Source: Excoecaria cochinchinensis
Taxonomy: Eukaryota; Streptophyta; Magnoliopsida; Malpighiales; Euphorbiaceae
Direction: 5' to 3'
Length of the DNA stretch: 64,000 bases
Assembly (NCBI GenBank): GCA_947683425.1
Contig: CANTUQ010000055.1
Coordinates: forward strand, 2,654,001-2,718,000
Within the stretch, counting starts at the first letter, position 1, and each line of letters opens with the position of its first letter. Both the position numbers and the translations under genes were made by a program. Below, piece after piece: positions 23,698 to 37,011 of this stretch. The notes beneath the pieces were generated by a model. That model made no database searches, was not told the DNA's origin, and saw nothing but the letters and a program-made list of their open reading frames with translations.

Positions 23698-26036
23698 TGC
23701 CATGATGTTGCCAAAGCACTTTCACTAACGAAACTTGCTTATCCTAAAGTTGCTTCACTTCCTATGCCAATATTGCTTTAGGCTTCTCATCATAAGAGAA
23801 ATCTGGTTGTACTTGCACCTCTGAACGATATTTTTGGAGCATAGACACATAGAAGTACATTATGAAGCTTAGCTAAAGCTGGAGGTAAGGCTATTCGATA
23901 TGCCACTATCCTAACTCTTTCTAACACTTCATATGGTCCAATAAATCTCGAACTTAGTTTCCCTTTCTTTCCAAACCGAAGCACTTCTCTCTAAGGAGAC
24001 ACTTTCAAAAAGACTTTATCACTCACACTAAACTCTATATCTTTTCTTTTCAAATTCGCATAGGACTTTTGCTTCTCACTTACAGCTTTCAACCGTTGTT
24101 CAATAATCATTGCTTTTTCTTTAGTTTCTCTTACTAGATCAGAACGAATTATCTTATACTCATTCAACTCTATCCAACATATAGGAGTTCGATATTTCCT
24201 CCCATAAAGAGCTTTATAAGGTGCCATGCCAATACTCACTTGATAACTGTTATTGTATGCAAATTCCATCAATGGAATGTACTTATCCAAACTTGTTGAA
24301 AGCCTAAAACACAGGCTCAAAGCAAATCTTCTAACACTTGAATTACCCTTTTTGACTGTCCATCAGTCTGCGGATGAAAAGCTATACTGAAATGCAGTCA
24401 TGTACCAAGTGCATATTGCAAGCCTTTCCAGAACTTTGAAGTAAACCTTCAGTTTCGATCATATACAATGGATAAAGGAATACCATGAAGTTACACAATC
24501 TCATTCACATAAAAATCAGCCAAATGATCCATAGAGTAATCAAGTCAAATCGGTATAAATTGGGCCGACTTGGAAAACCGATCAACGATCACCCATACAC
24601 AATCGTGCTATTTAGATGTCATTGGAAGACCTGTGACAAAATCCATGGTAACATTATCCCATTTCCATTATGGAATCAGAATAGGATTCAACAAACCCGA
24701 TGGAACTTGATGTTCTGCTTTCACTTATAGACAAGTCAAACACTTAGAAACATACTCAACCACATCGTTCTTCATTCCAGGACACCAATAGAACTATTTC
24801 AAAACCTGATACATCTTATTGCCACCTGGATGCATGGTAAAGATTGTATTATGAGCTTCTTGCAAAAGCTTCCTTTTCAACTCTTTCTCATTAGCTACAC
24901 ATAACCGATGTTGATAATACAAAACACCTTTCTTATCCACTGAATAGTCAGTCTTGTCACCATTTCTGACTTACTACAGAATCTGTTGCAACATAAGATC
25001 ATGCTTTTGTACATCCACTATCTCATTCCTCAAACTAGGTCTTGCTCTCAACTAAGCTATTAAAGCCCCATCAGTTGCAAATCCCTATTGACCATGTTGC
25101 AATGTCAAAGCTGATACTGACTTTTTACTCAAAGCATCAGCTACTACATTAGCTTTGCCAGGATGGTAATACACAATGCTATCATAATCTTTAAATAGCT
25201 TGAGCCATCTCTTCTGCCTCAAATTCAACTCTTTTTGACTAAGCAAATATTTGAGACTCTTATGATCAGTAAAAATCTTGCATCTTTCACCATACAAATA
25301 ATAACGCCAAATCTTTAAAGCAAACACAATAGCAGCTAATTCAAGATCTTAAGTTGGGTAATTCTGCTCATGCGGTTTTAGCTATCTTGAGGCATAGGCG
25401 ATCACTTTTCCATCTTACAACAATACACATCCCAATCCAATTCCAGATGCATCGCTATACATAGAATATTCCTTACTTAAAATGGGTTGGGTCAGAATCG
25501 GTGCTTCAACTAGCATCTTTTTCAACTTTTTGAAACTAGCTCGACACTTATCTGACCATACAAACTTATCACCTTTACGAAGCAACTTTGTGAGTGGAGA
25601 AGCAATAACTGAAAACCCTTTTACAAAATGTCAATAATAACCCGCTGAACCCAAGAAACTTCTAATCTTAGGCACAGTTTTGGGCAGTTTCCAACTCACA
25701 GTAGCTTCAATCCTAGCTGGATAAACTTTAATGGCCTCAGAACTGACAACATCACCTAAAAAAGATACTTCTTTAAGCCAGAATTACATTTACTAAGCTT
25801 AGCATACAACTGTTGTTCCCTCAAGGTCTAAAGCACAATTCTCAAATGTTGTTTATGTTCTTTCTCATCCTTCGAATACACAAGCACTATTTATAACTGA
25901 TAGTATCCTGATCACAAATCGGTCTTTGAAAAGACACCAGCTCCTTTCAACTGATCAAACAAATCTTCAATCCTAGGTAAAGGATATTTATTCTTCACCA
26001 TTACCTTGTTAAGCTATTGATAATCAATGCACATTC
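23698..26036 (-). pseudogene. pol: Decayed Tekay/Del pol of element B (partial RT, RNase H, integrase)
   Basis: Read on the minus strand: RT begins abruptly near 26030 at RMCIDY and continues through [22 protein letters not shown]. RNase H lies at 25327-25085 ([32 protein letters not shown]). Integrase zinc finger and core lie at about 24890-24330 (WDNVTMDFVTGLP, VDRFSKSAQFI, FHPQTDGQS), and the integrase C-terminal part at 24320-23790 (YNNSYQVSIGMAPYKALYGR). Many stops and shifts are present. The third catalytic residue of integrase, normally Glu after GQS, is Lys (24350-24352). Gag, protease and the RT N-terminus are absent because the frame is cut at 26036 by LTR D. It is an old, inactive copy. 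Confidence 0.85.
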
Positions 26037-27100
26037 TGTAATGCCCATTCCCGACCACTCGTTTAGCGCAGCGAAGGTAGTTGAGAACAGTCGCCACACA
26101 AATAGTCTTAAGCACTTACAATGTATATACACATGTAGAAAACTTATACAAATAAATTTCTTTCTTACATTACATTCACATGTAGCAGATAAATCATACT
26201 AACCATATGCCAGAACACACATACTTACATATTCATTTATTTTTAAGATTACAAACTTAGACAATTATTATAATACAAACTTTATGTTTTCCCAAACTGA
26301 TTATTTACATGCCCACATTACATTATACAAAACCACTAAGACCTACACTCTCAGCAATCCTAGTGTGTTGACCGTTGCCAATGCGGGACCGTCCTTCGGA
26401 TCACTTCGCTTCAAAACCTACACGGATTAGAAAACCCGTACTAAGCGATAACGCTTAGCGAGGAAACAAAACACAATATACAATAATAGATACATATGTA
26501 CATATAGCATGTTATAGACAATAAAAGTTACAAATTAATTGTCATGCCTTATATTTAACCTAAGCTTAAATTTAGTGATCATAGCATCTCAGGATAATCA
26601 CATCTAAATTCACCATGTCGCATAATATTGGCATGCACGTCACATTTATATCCATATGTACATAACATAAGATTCATATTATTAATTTATTAACAGAATT
26701 ATTATAGTCATGCCTGCAACTCAAAGATACGCATAATGGGTATCGCATCAGTACCCAAAGGTACAATAATCGCATCAGCATCCGTAGATACAACACTTTC
26801 GCATTAGTACCCAAGGGTACAGTAAATATCAATAATTACAAGCATATTCGCATAAGGAAATCCAGTATGGATTCATTTCGCATAGGTGATTCCAGAGGAA
26901 TCAGACACTTTTGGCTGCAACACTTAGACCCTATAGGCTTGCCTATCTATCCACTACTTGACTCGCAGGCTTAATTAATAGTCTGGATATTATTCACATT
27001 ATCATAAAATATCATCATCAAAGCATTTCAAGAGTATCACATTACACTATGGCTCACTTCATATTTCATCACCACAGCTAATAGATTCACATATACAATA

Positions 27101-27143
<43 letters not shown>

Positions 27144-28314
27144 TATATTCACTTATAGAACATCACAATTATAGTGTTCATACTCATTTTCATTTATCAT
27201 GCCATCATATAGTTGTAATAAAAGTAAATCACACCAATCGAAAAATCTTTACCACCATCAGAAATGTCGCGCTCATGACCTTTGTCATGCCTATGACAAA
27301 CTGCACAATTAGCTTCTGTCGCGATCGCGACAGAACCTGACCTTCTCCTCTGTTGCGCTTGCGCCACCGCTCGTGCACACGACAGAAGCCAAACTTGCAG
27401 ACTCATGCCCAATGGAGCACTCTGTCGCGCTCGCGACATAACAGAATTTACCTTCCAAGCTCCAACACACACACAACTTATTTCAAGCAATTTTGCCCAA
27501 TCACAATTATAGCTCAATTTTCCACATTACCATATCTTTACAATTTAAATCATGTTAGGTCCTTTACCTACAAAGCATAGCCGAAAGAACATACCTTCTT
27601 CAATAGTTCTTTTACTAGCTTAACTGCCTACATACACATCCTAATTAGGCACATAAACCTAGCATGCTATATTCCCTAATAACAACAACTTACCACACTT
27701 ATAGTGTTATCACAAATTAGCTCAAAATAGGGCAACTCACCAAATTCCACATTTAGCACACTACACATTCTTAACAGCTACTCAATTCAGCTCAATTTAA
27801 TACACACATATAAATTCACATTTTCCATTCAATTTCAACACAAAGATTCAATTAAACACTAGCATATCACATAATTTATAACTAGTCAATACTAAAGAAT
27901 GTTTCACAAACCTTAGTCTCCTTAGCTCCTTAGAAATCACTTAGTTCCAAGATCAACCACTTTCTCTTTCCCCTTATTTTTCCTTGTTTCCTCAACTACA
28001 AATTGAAGTCCAATTTCTAGAATTGGATACAATGATCAATACCAATTTATCATAATTCAATCACAAGAAAGGAGTAGAAGAAAATGTGGAACCAAGTACT
28101 AAACCACTTACCTTTAAAACCAACAATTAACATGCACTTTAAGATCACTTGATCACTTAGCAGAATTTACTATGTTCTAACTAATGTAAAGAAGAAAGCA
28201 AAGAGTGGATGGAGTAGAGTACCCGAAGAAGAAGATCAATGCAGCAAAATGAGAACTTTCTCTCTCCAAACTTCCTTATATTAAATGGGAGTGGATGATT
28301 TCGCATCACCAAAG
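26037..28314 (-). repeat. LTR D, Tekay type
   Basis: Starts TGTAATGCCCATTCCC where the pol of B stops. Minus orientation is inferred from the conserved hairpin at 26441-26458. It contains a TA microsatellite (about 27103-27139) and a decayed TCGCGCTCGCGA island (27265-27440). It resembles the LTR of B in parts (TCTAGAATTGGA segment) but is strongly diverged, so it may or may not be B's own 5' LTR. The right side is interrupted or ended by E at about 28315-28328. Confidence 0.6.
27103..27139. repeat. TA microsatellite
   Basis: Uninterrupted TA dinucleotides inside LTR D. Confidence 0.9.
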
Positions 28315-29487
28315 TGTGACACCCGGTTGTGACGCGCGCCAAACCTGAAAACCCAGCAAGGGCCCTCAATGCGAATCCACTTTAGGATTCGAGGGACTGG
28401 TTCGCGTCTTTTGATCATGGGCACCACGAGGCATCATCGGTGCGCCCCTCCCAATAGAACATTGGGGAGAACCACCTAACCTATTGGCACCTAGAGGCAC
28501 CTCTTGAGGTATCATGGAGTCGCCACCCAATTCTAATGAATTGAGAAAAGGTCTCTCACCTCTTGTTGGTCGAGACCAGAGATCCGGTGTTCAGAACTTC
28601 CCTCTTATTTATGCTTTGGTTGAGTATGAGTGGGTTTTTAACTTCTTAAAATTATATCTCTCATCTCACGCGAGCGATGCATTTAATTAAATAGCGCATT
28701 AAAAGCACATAAAGGAAGTAAATAAAAGCGATAAAGCAATAGATAGAGAAAGCGATAAATGAAAGCGGTAAACACGCAAGCACACAATTACAAGAGAAAT
28801 AGGGGCGGAATACAACCCCCATTGGAAGGAATTGAAGCTATAAATGGGACAGAATACAATCCCCAAAAATAAATAAAGTTGCCCCAAAATTAATTACAAG
28901 GGCCCAAATAGAAATGAACTTGAATTTAAAACACTCACACAAGATCGAAATAAAAAGACATGCATAAATCGGGACATTATTTTAGGAACATTGGTTCCTT
29001 CGCACTTGTTCGAAATTTAGGAACGTTGGTTCCTTCGTATTAATTTAAAGAGGGTTTAAAGAGTCGCTTTGGTTGTTTGGAAGAAAATCGGGATGAGTGA
29101 TCCCATTTTATTGAAAACTGACTCTTCGTCTTGATTGTGATAATTTTATTGTTGGGCTAAAACAAGGGACATTGGTCCCAATTTCATTAGTGAAAGTCCC
29201 GATTTAATTATTAAAGTATTTTTGTGACTTTTTATCTCACGCGTGCATAAATAAAATAAATATTTACGAATAAACACGTAACACATAAAGAGAGAGTCGA
29301 AAAGATCTCACCAATAATTAACATCAACATATATTAGCAAATATTCAAAGTAAATGAATCAAATAAATGCAAAATATAATAATAATAACAATGATAGCAA
29401 TGCAACAAAATCAATCAAATTATCAACAGTAATTAACAATGTAACAATAAATAAGATGAATAATAGACATAATTAATAAAACCATAT

Positions 29488-29494
29488 AATAATG

Positions 29495-29534
<40 letters not shown>

Positions 29535-29556
29535 TAATAGTAATAATAATAAAGAT
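29488..29556. repeat. AAT microsatellite
   Basis: AAT/ATA repeats with a few interruptions, inside LTR E. Confidence 0.85.
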
Positions 29557-30424
29557 AATAAATGCGTTAAACATGGCAGGAACTCAATATATGATAATAA
29601 AAATGAAAAGCAATGGAGATGGTGAAATAACACTAAAGAACATGACTATAAAACTAAAACAAAGATGAACATAGAAATAATAATGGCATTAACCATGAAC
29701 ACCGAAATATCCAACGGCAATCAACTTAATAATAACAAAAAAACAATAATAATAATGGTGATAATGATAATATGGAGGATGGCAGAGTAACAATAATGAA
29801 CATAAACCCAATAAAAATAATAATGATAGCAAAAAATAACATTAACAATAATAAATAATATACAAAAAATAACTGAGGATGAGTTCAAGAATGTTTACCC
29901 TCAGAATTTTTAGATTGGAAATAGGACGTTCCGATCCGTTCATCTTGTCGATTTTAGTGATAAATATTTGGAGAAAATGTAAAAATTAATATTTTGAAAT
30001 AAAATCAAGAAAATACTTTGATAAAAATATTTTTGGTGGATGATTTAAGCAAAGGAAATTAATTTTCCAAGCCCAAATCACTCAAGAGAATGGATTATGT
30101 ATTTTGAAGAGCAAATAAAGATTAAAACTTCAGAAAGAAAAAAAAAAAGAAGTTCAGAATATTTTTTTGAAGAAAAAGGTTGAAGAACCAGCTGCTGGAG
30201 AGCAAAAGTAGAGAAAGCCAAAGAAAAAAAATCTTTGTCCAAAGTTGCCGTCCTCCAAAATGAGGGGGAAAACAATCATTTAATCTTGCCTTGGCCAAAA
30301 AAAGCAAAGGACAAAAAGGCTTTTATTTTTAGTTAATCCAAAATAGCATAAAATGGTGAAACAAACGGAAGCATCAGACTGAGAAAAACAGACTGAAAAC
30401 AGCGAAAAAAGAGGGATAGGCGAA

Positions 30425-30800
30425 GACCAACAGGCCGCGCGGCAGCCTGCTGCGCGCGTGGTGCCCCCGCACTGCGCACGGCAGGCTGCTGCCTCGCGCG
30501 CAGGTGGGGGAGCGCGGTGCCCCCCGCCTCGCGCACAGGGGCGTCGCGCGAGGCGCCTGCCTCGCCCGCAGGGGAACCGCGCGGGGCGTCGCGCGAGGAG
30601 CCTGCCCCGCGGGCAGGGCGGATCGCGGTGCCCCCAGCCTTACGCGCAGGGGCGTCGCGCGAGGCGCCTGCCTCGTGTGCAGGGGCGGCCTGCCGCGCAG
30701 GCGCCCCTGCGCGCTGGGGCAGCCTGCCGCGCAGGTGCCCCTGCGAGCTGGGGCAACCTACCGCGCAGGCAGCCCCACGCCGCCGCACGTGGTCTCCGCG
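30425..30800 (-). repeat. GC-rich repeat island in LTR E
   Basis: Units such as GCGTCGCGCGAGGCGCCTGC and CCGCGCAGG repeat in direct and inverted orientation, flanked by very AT-rich DNA. Several long Arg/Ala-rich frames here are artefacts of high GC. Confidence 0.85.
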
Positions 30801-31027
30801 ATTTTTTTTTTAATTTTAATTTTAAACCTTGACACGAAATTAATATATTTTTTCAACCTATTTTAATTTTTTTTTTAATTTCTTAAATGTATTTTTAATT
30901 ATGATTCAAAAAAAAACCAATTTTGACAAGAGAACGATCGATTCTCACTTTTTTTAACGAAAATCGGTCTTTTATTTCATCATCGGGTAATTCTAATCTT
31001 GAACCGCCTCGGGACCCGGTGTCTACA

Positions 31028-31495
31028 GTTGCCCCCAATTTTGGGGAACTCAGAACTCAGGGGCCTAAGTGAGCCAAAATTCAGAAAAGAGAGGGAGAGA
31101 TGCGTACTTGAGGCGGTCGCTGTCCGGAACTTGGTCTTGCCAGCTTGTCGGCATCATAGGATTACTACTGGTCACATGATTGAGGAACGTCAGCTTGTTG
31201 ACGTGAAACCATGGCTGAACGACTGATAAACACCAGTTTGTCGGTGTGTGAAGGCGCCAGACTTTGAAGAACGCGATTGATAGAACACCAGCTTGTCGGC
31301 GCGTGAAACCACGGCTGAACGACTGATAAACACCAGCTTGTCGGTGTGTGAAGGCGCCAGACTTTGAAGAACGCGATTGATAGAACACCAGCTTGTCGGT
31401 GTGTGAAACCACGGCTGAACGACTGATAAACACCAGCTTATCGGTATGTGAAGGCGCCAGACTTTGAAGAACGCGATTGATAGAACAAAAAGTGG
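31028..31495 (-). other. Element E internal remnant: PPT and minisatellite
   Basis: GTTGCCCCCAATTTTGGGG at 31028-31046 is the reversed PPT. A composite tandem repeat of exactly 100 bases follows: AAGGCGCCAGACTTTG recurs at 31251, 31351 and 31451, made of two related halves with CACCAGCTTGTCGG. The remainder of the element is missing beyond about 31495. Confidence 0.8.
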
Positions 31496-33841
31496 TTGAA
31501 ACAGACCGATTTAATTGAACTGGGCTACAAATAGACTCCGATCGAGTTAAAAATTTGTAGGGAGGCTATTTCTAATGTTTTAAGAATGATGGAATTGGTT
31601 AGAAGTGAAAATAAGGTGGGGAACACATAGATACGTTGAAATAGTGGAAATAAACCGAAAAACCAAAATTTTTATTCAAACCAGTTGGACCACTTTGGTT
31701 GGACCTATTCTGTTCAAATATGGACTATAAAAGGGAGAAAATGGCTGGACTACTCTAGAGAAATTAGCCACTCCACCACCTCTTCTTCCTCTCTCAAGGC
31801 CAAATTGTTTCTCTCATTTTTTCCTCTATTTTTCTTCATATCTCAACCAATCTCTCCTCAAATTTCAACCTCCCATACAAATTTAAGCTCCTCTATAATC
31901 TAAAAATCAAATTTGGAGTCAATTTGAAGCAATGGAAGTGGGAAAATCCAACGGTACAAGGTTTAGGTCAATATTTGAGGTAAGAGATTTAGGTATTTTT
32001 AATTAGGCTTATTGGTTCATATGGGGGTTTTCAAGGGTGTTTATTATGATTATGAAGTAATTTTGTTAAAAAGAAGTAGAGATTTGATGAAATATGGATG
32101 TTTATATTCGGCCATGGTAAGAACTCAAGGAGAGGAGGAGATTTCTCAAGCCAAAGGGAAAGATTTTGAGGTTTGTGGTTACTCAATCCATCTATTTCCA
32201 TTGATTTATGTTGAATATTAGGTTATGTCTAAGTGTGGGTATGAGATAATGACTTGATTAATTAAATCTAACTTGATATTCATGATTAGTGGACTTAAAT
32301 TAGTGCATAAACATGCTTAGATTAAATTAAAACGCATTGGTATGAAATCCTTAATAGTGCCCGAATGGTAACTTAAAGAAATTATAGTGTTTAAATGGGT
32401 TTTATGGCTTACAAAAGATGGTTATAATATGTATAATTTGCGTAAAGCATGATGGAATGATTGAAAGATTAAAAAGGAAACATAATGAATTTGTAAAGGT
32501 TTGGCCGAATGGAATGTTAAGGGTATAAATGAGAAATGTTTGGAAATATGGCATGTAATTGGTATTTATGGCATGCTTAACATGTAATCTAGACAATGGA
32601 GTGGTTCAATGGAATTAAAGTGAACTACATAAAAACTTAACACCTTGGCCAAATGGTATTCATGGTATGAGTAATGTGTATTTTGATGGTTTATCACTTT
32701 TAATGACATATGATAACTAATTGATGACAAATAAGAGTGTATGCAAAATCGTAAGTGAATATGAAATGTATGCTGAAATATACATATTGGCATAATGTGA
32801 TATTTATGTAGATTTTCATGATATATCGCCCTTAGTAGTTGTCTAGTAGTGAAATCTAGTCGAGGATATAATTGGCTAGCTATAGAGATTTCACACCGCA
32901 GTACGAGTCATGATGAGTCTGTATTGATAGGCCAATGATGGTCTGTCATAGTGTACAGTGTATTAAAATGATCAGTGTAGTGTAATATAGTGAGGAGTGG
33001 TCCTATTGGGGTCATTCCACAGTGTAGTGGATCTGTGGGATCCACATCCCGCATATCCGGTCAGTAGATTTTCTACCGGGTCTATAATAGAAACGATTAA
33101 ATGAAAAATAGACACATAGCATAAAGCATAAAAAGATTAGTATTAATAGAAAAGAGTAAGGGGCATAACCAAGGAGCGATAACTATTCTAGAAAATAATT
33201 TAGTAACTAATAATGTACCCAAATATGACTGAATGTTAAATAGTTGACTGAACGTAAAAGTATTAAGGTTAAGGATAACAGTGCAGTCAAAAGTAATATT
33301 AATAACTGAAATGAAATGTTAAGGTATAATTACTGAATGATTTAAAAGGTACAAGGATAAGCAACTAAAATAAAGGATTGAATAAGACATTGTTGTAAGA
33401 CATAAATTAAATAAATTTAAAGATTGCAATGTTATAAAGTCTAAATAAAGAAAAATGTTTCTGTGTGAATGCATATTATCATTTTAGTCATGGAAGATTT
33501 AGGATATGTATCCACCACTGGGAATTTTAAATGCTCAGCGCGTAGTGTTGTTTCTGCACGCAGGTTACGAAGATAGGAAGTTTTTAAGTGGCCGGATTTT
33601 CAATGACAGTCGAGTTATGGATCAAATGAAAATATGTAAGCATAGGTATGGAATGTATACGATTTTCAGTGGATTACTTTCTTATTGTTTCTATTTTTGC
33701 TTATGGGTATAATTGATATTCGAATGCAAAAATTTTTTACTGAACTGTGCATTATATCATTGTCTTGCATTGTGAGTATTGATGAGATTATTGTGGTATC
33801 TATTTACTGTACGTATAGTACAGAGTATTAAGGGTGTTACA
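31496..33841 (+). repeat. LTR F, plus orientation, start not resolved
   Basis: Ends in AAGGGTGTTACA at 33841, like other Tekay-type LTRs. TATAAAAG at 31726-31733, followed by a pyrimidine-rich leader with CTCTCTCAAGG, gives a plus-strand promoter. A degenerate relative of the conserved hairpin occurs near 33530-33560 (CTCAGCGCGTAG, GCACGCAGG). The left end is not certain and no target duplication could be matched. Confidence 0.6.
31726..31733 (+). promoter_or_regulatory. TATA box of LTR F
   Basis: TATAAAAG in the context GGACTATAAAAGGG, with a CT-rich leader beginning about 50 bases downstream. Confidence 0.6.
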
Positions 33842-34257
33842 TAGAGAGTGGCTGTCGTTCTTGAGAGAGACAAGAAACCCTAGCCGCCTTTTCCTTTGAG
33901 AAAGGAAACGTAAATAAAGAATAAAAATCCAGTCGCAAGAAAGGAAGCTAGCACCCCTGTGATCTTCTGTTCGTCGGTTCGTGCGTCTGGATACTAGTAG
34001 AGGTCTTTCGTGATTGGAGTAGCGCCTACAATCCGATAGAACTAAGGTGCTAGTTCATGTTTCTGCACATCAAGAAAGGTTGGTGTTCTATTAGCTCTCT
34101 TTTGAATCAATTGGATCACATGGATCCTGGTTAGGGTTTTCTATTTTCGCTCCGTTAATATGTTTTTTAATTTCTTACAAAACCCAAAATGAAAAGTTGT
34201 GCTGAAGTTCAGTCGGGTACCCAAAGCAGATTGCAAATCTTTCCAAAACTTCAATGT
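33842..34257 (-). other. Unassigned segment with a short Tekay integrase fragment
   Basis: 33842-34188 has no feature I can name; it includes GAGAGAGACAAGAAACCCTA, which looks like a transcript leader. At 34190-34257 the minus strand resembles the integrase stretch at 24377-24440 of B, so this is a fragment of another Tekay pol cut by LTR G. Confidence 0.45.
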
Positions 34258-35579
34258 TGTTAGGTGCTAAATCTGCAAGCACACGGTTTACCGATTATAG
34301 TACTTAAGATATCGTTCCCACGAGGAATGTATATTGATTATTACCCACTATTACTACTTGATTTTAATCTTGTTTACAACTCTTAAATTCAAATTGTGAA
34401 ATTACTCTACTTAATGAAGTACTAAAGCTAAAACACTAATTCAACCTAGTTATTGGTATTCAAAGAAGACAAGTTGGATGACGAAGAAATAATGATTATG
34501 AAACTTGATTCCATCTTTTTAATATAATTATACTCTTATAAGCAAGTCAAATTGGAATAATGTTCTAGTCCACTCTCTCAACATGAACTAGAGTGTCTAA
34601 GACATGCAATTACAATGCTAATCCTTAATTCTCATTAATGAACTAGTTAATTCCAATCACATATTCTAAGATTAGCTACAAGTTTATAGCAATTATCTTA
34701 AAATACTGATCTCTCAAGAATTGTTTTGATAATTAATTTCTATTAGCTATAAGACAAAGTATATCTCTCGATTACACTTTAACTTATAATGATAATTCAA
34801 TAATACCAATAGAGAATTCTACATTAAAAGACAATTAACATTAATGGAAATAGAAATATCAATAACATCATTCAAGTTTCCTAAATATCATTCATTTAAT
34901 TACAGAGAAGAAAGAAATGAATAAACAGAAAGTAGAAAGAAATCTCTCAACCCTTTTCCCAAACTCTTCAAAGAAATCTTCTTCTCCTTGTGTCTTCTTC
35001 TTCAAAAGTTATACTAAAAATTGTTCTTAACTTTTTACAATTTAAGAAATTAAATTGTTCTTCTCTAAAAACTTCAACAACCCAATTGTTCAGCCATTTC
35101 CCTCTTAAATATGTCCCCAAACTTGATGTCTCTTCATGTGTCTTTACAAGAGTACATAACTCTTAGTGAAAATATGTGAAGCTTGAAATAACTATTCAAA
35201 ATAAACTGCCTAATGGCTCTCTCTGTCGCGCTCGCGACAGAACACGGGTTTTCTCTTCTGTTGCCTTTTCTACTGCGTTGACTTCCTTCTTTCTCCTTGC
35301 ACCGTCACGCTAGCGACCTCTTCGTGCCTGGGACAGAATGTGGCACTCCTTTTTCTCAACTTCTTTTCTTGTTTCTCCCTTCTTCTTAGGCTCCTTAGGT
35401 CGCGCTCGCGATAGAGACTAAATTTCTTGCTTTATTTTGCTCCTTTTTCCACATTTTCTCCATTTCATCCTACACTCACAAAACATAAAAAATACCTAAT
35501 TCTAACACAATTAACCACAACTAAATATGATTTTAATCACAAAATATTAACTAAATATGAGCTATTTAATCTCATATCA
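34258..35579 (-). repeat. Element G 3' LTR (about 1.32 kb)
   Basis: Starts TGTTAGGTGCTAAATCTGC and ends TCTCATATCA next to a purine tract on the minus strand (AAGTATGGGGGCT). It contains a decayed island of GTCGCGCTCGCGACAG words (35222-35415). Family not identified beyond LTR retrotransposon; the TGCTAAATC...CGTTCCCACGAGG opening is common in plant LTRs. The start could instead be 34265. Confidence 0.65.
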
Positions 35580-36215
35580 AGCCCCCATACTTAAACATTT
35601 GCTTATCCTCAAGCAAAAACTTAAACATCTACGAACACAACACATCATTTTCTATCTTCTCCAAAAATAAATGTAACGATTCAACAAGCTATCTTAACTA
35701 TGAAAAGAAATTAAAGACATGATAATCAACATTCAACTTCCAATGCTCAACAATGATAGACAAAACAAGTTTCATAGCATACATAATAAATTTACAGAAT
35801 ATCACAATCTACTAAAGACAAAATCAATGAATATAAAGTCAAAATGCTAATTAAGCTTAACTAGTCAACATGTTAGTTTCCAAAGCTATAAATTCTAAAA
35901 ACAAGGGTAGCCATTTAGGACAAAAGTTAAGCACACACATTCACTTGCATTTCTCATGGCATTTTTAGACATTTTTCTTCTTTTCTCTTTTTCTTTAGTG
36001 GGTGTATTATATGCTCCATCCCACTATTTTTATTTTTATGCTTTTCCTACTTATGACATTACTCATTCTTTCCGAATGAATGTAAATGAGGAGTCTACTC
36101 ACTTACATACAACTTACTCGAACTACATAATATCAACAAGTATATATGTATTTTGTTCTTTTCTTTTCTTTTCTTTTCTTTTTATATGTCCTCATCCATT
36201 ATTGAAAAGCAAGTT
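35580..36215 (-). other. Element G 3' internal remnant
   Basis: A PPT at 35580-35592 and a short minus-strand frame ending EDKQMFKYGG next to the LTR suggest the end of a polyprotein. The rest is non-coding and includes a TTTTC repeat (36158-36182). It is cut at 36215 by insertion of H (preceding bases AAGTT). Confidence 0.5.
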
Positions 36216-37011
36216 TGTGACGTGCGCCGGAACCAACAAGGCCCTCATTGAATCCGCTTTTAGGATTCGAGGGATTGGTTCGCGTCTTTTATGATCTTGG
36301 GCATCATGAGTCATTTTGGATGCCTCCTTTCCAATAGAACATTGGAAAGGATCATCTAGACCCACAATGCCTTTAGGCACCTTTTGAGGTATTTTGGAGT
36401 CGCCACCCAGTTTACGAGAAACTGGGAAAGGTCTCTAACCTCTATTAGTCTAAACCAGAGAAGGTGTTCGGAACTTCACTCTTGTTAATGACTTAAGTTT
36501 TATAAATGAGTTGTTAAGAAATCCAAATTCCATCTCTCATCTCACGCGGTAATGCAATAAATTAAAGCACATTCATTCACATTAAAAAGAGATAAATAAA
36601 GCGGTAAATAAATAAATTACAAAATAGAAATTGGGACAGAACAATCTCCCAAAATAAATAATAAATAAAAAGAAAATGGGATAGATCAATCCCCCAAATA
36701 AATAAGAAAATAAAAACAAACAAATAAATAATCGCATAAAAGAAATTAAAATGCAACATACATAAATCGGGTCATGAATTTTAGGAACATTGGTTCCCTT
36801 TTTTATTTATTAGAAAATTTGAGAAATATTTTTAGGGTATTGATTGAGAAAACGAAGATGATTGATCACATTTTATGAAAATTAGTTCTCTATTTGATAT
36901 TGAGATTTTATTGGTTAAAATAGGACAATGATCCATTTTATTAAGAAAATTCGAAGTTATTAATTATTATAAAAAACACATGATTTTCTATAATGCGGAT
37001 GAATCAAAAAT
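36216..37011 (-). repeat. Element H 3' LTR, first fragment
   Basis: From TGTGACGTGCGCCGG to AAAAT (37007-37011), the left copy of the I target duplication. Confidence 0.8.

Larger units (their letters stand above)
28328..31027 (-). repeat. Element E 3' LTR, Tat type (2.7 kb)
   Basis: Begins TGTGACGCGCGCC, as in H and K, and ends GGACCCGGTGTCTACA beside a PPT. A 13-base partial look-alike, TGTGACACCCGGT (28315-28327), precedes it, so the exact start could be 28315. It contains an AAT microsatellite (29488-29556) and a strong GC island (30425-30800) made of GCGCGAGGCGCCTGCCTCG-like units. No partner LTR lies in the window. Confidence 0.8.

Noticed and set aside
30333..30866. Several overlapping Arg/Ala/Pro-rich frames of 98-151 aa on both strands
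   Set aside because: They coincide exactly with the GC repeat island of LTR E, in several frames at once, and show repeat translation only.
31151..31490. CRISPR-like regular repeats
   Set aside because: Repeats are contiguous and composite without unique spacers, and the context is a plant retroelement; they are minisatellites. The same applies to 20030-20450, 45673-45905 and 54486-54957.
33842..34188. Possible host gene 5' end (GAGAGAGACAAGAAACCCTAG...)
   Set aside because: No supporting reading frame, and it is wedged between LTR F and a Tekay fragment; left unassigned.
35956..36294. 112-aa hydrophobic plus frame
   Set aside because: Runs across the junction of G and the LTR of H and consists of TTTTC-rich sequence.
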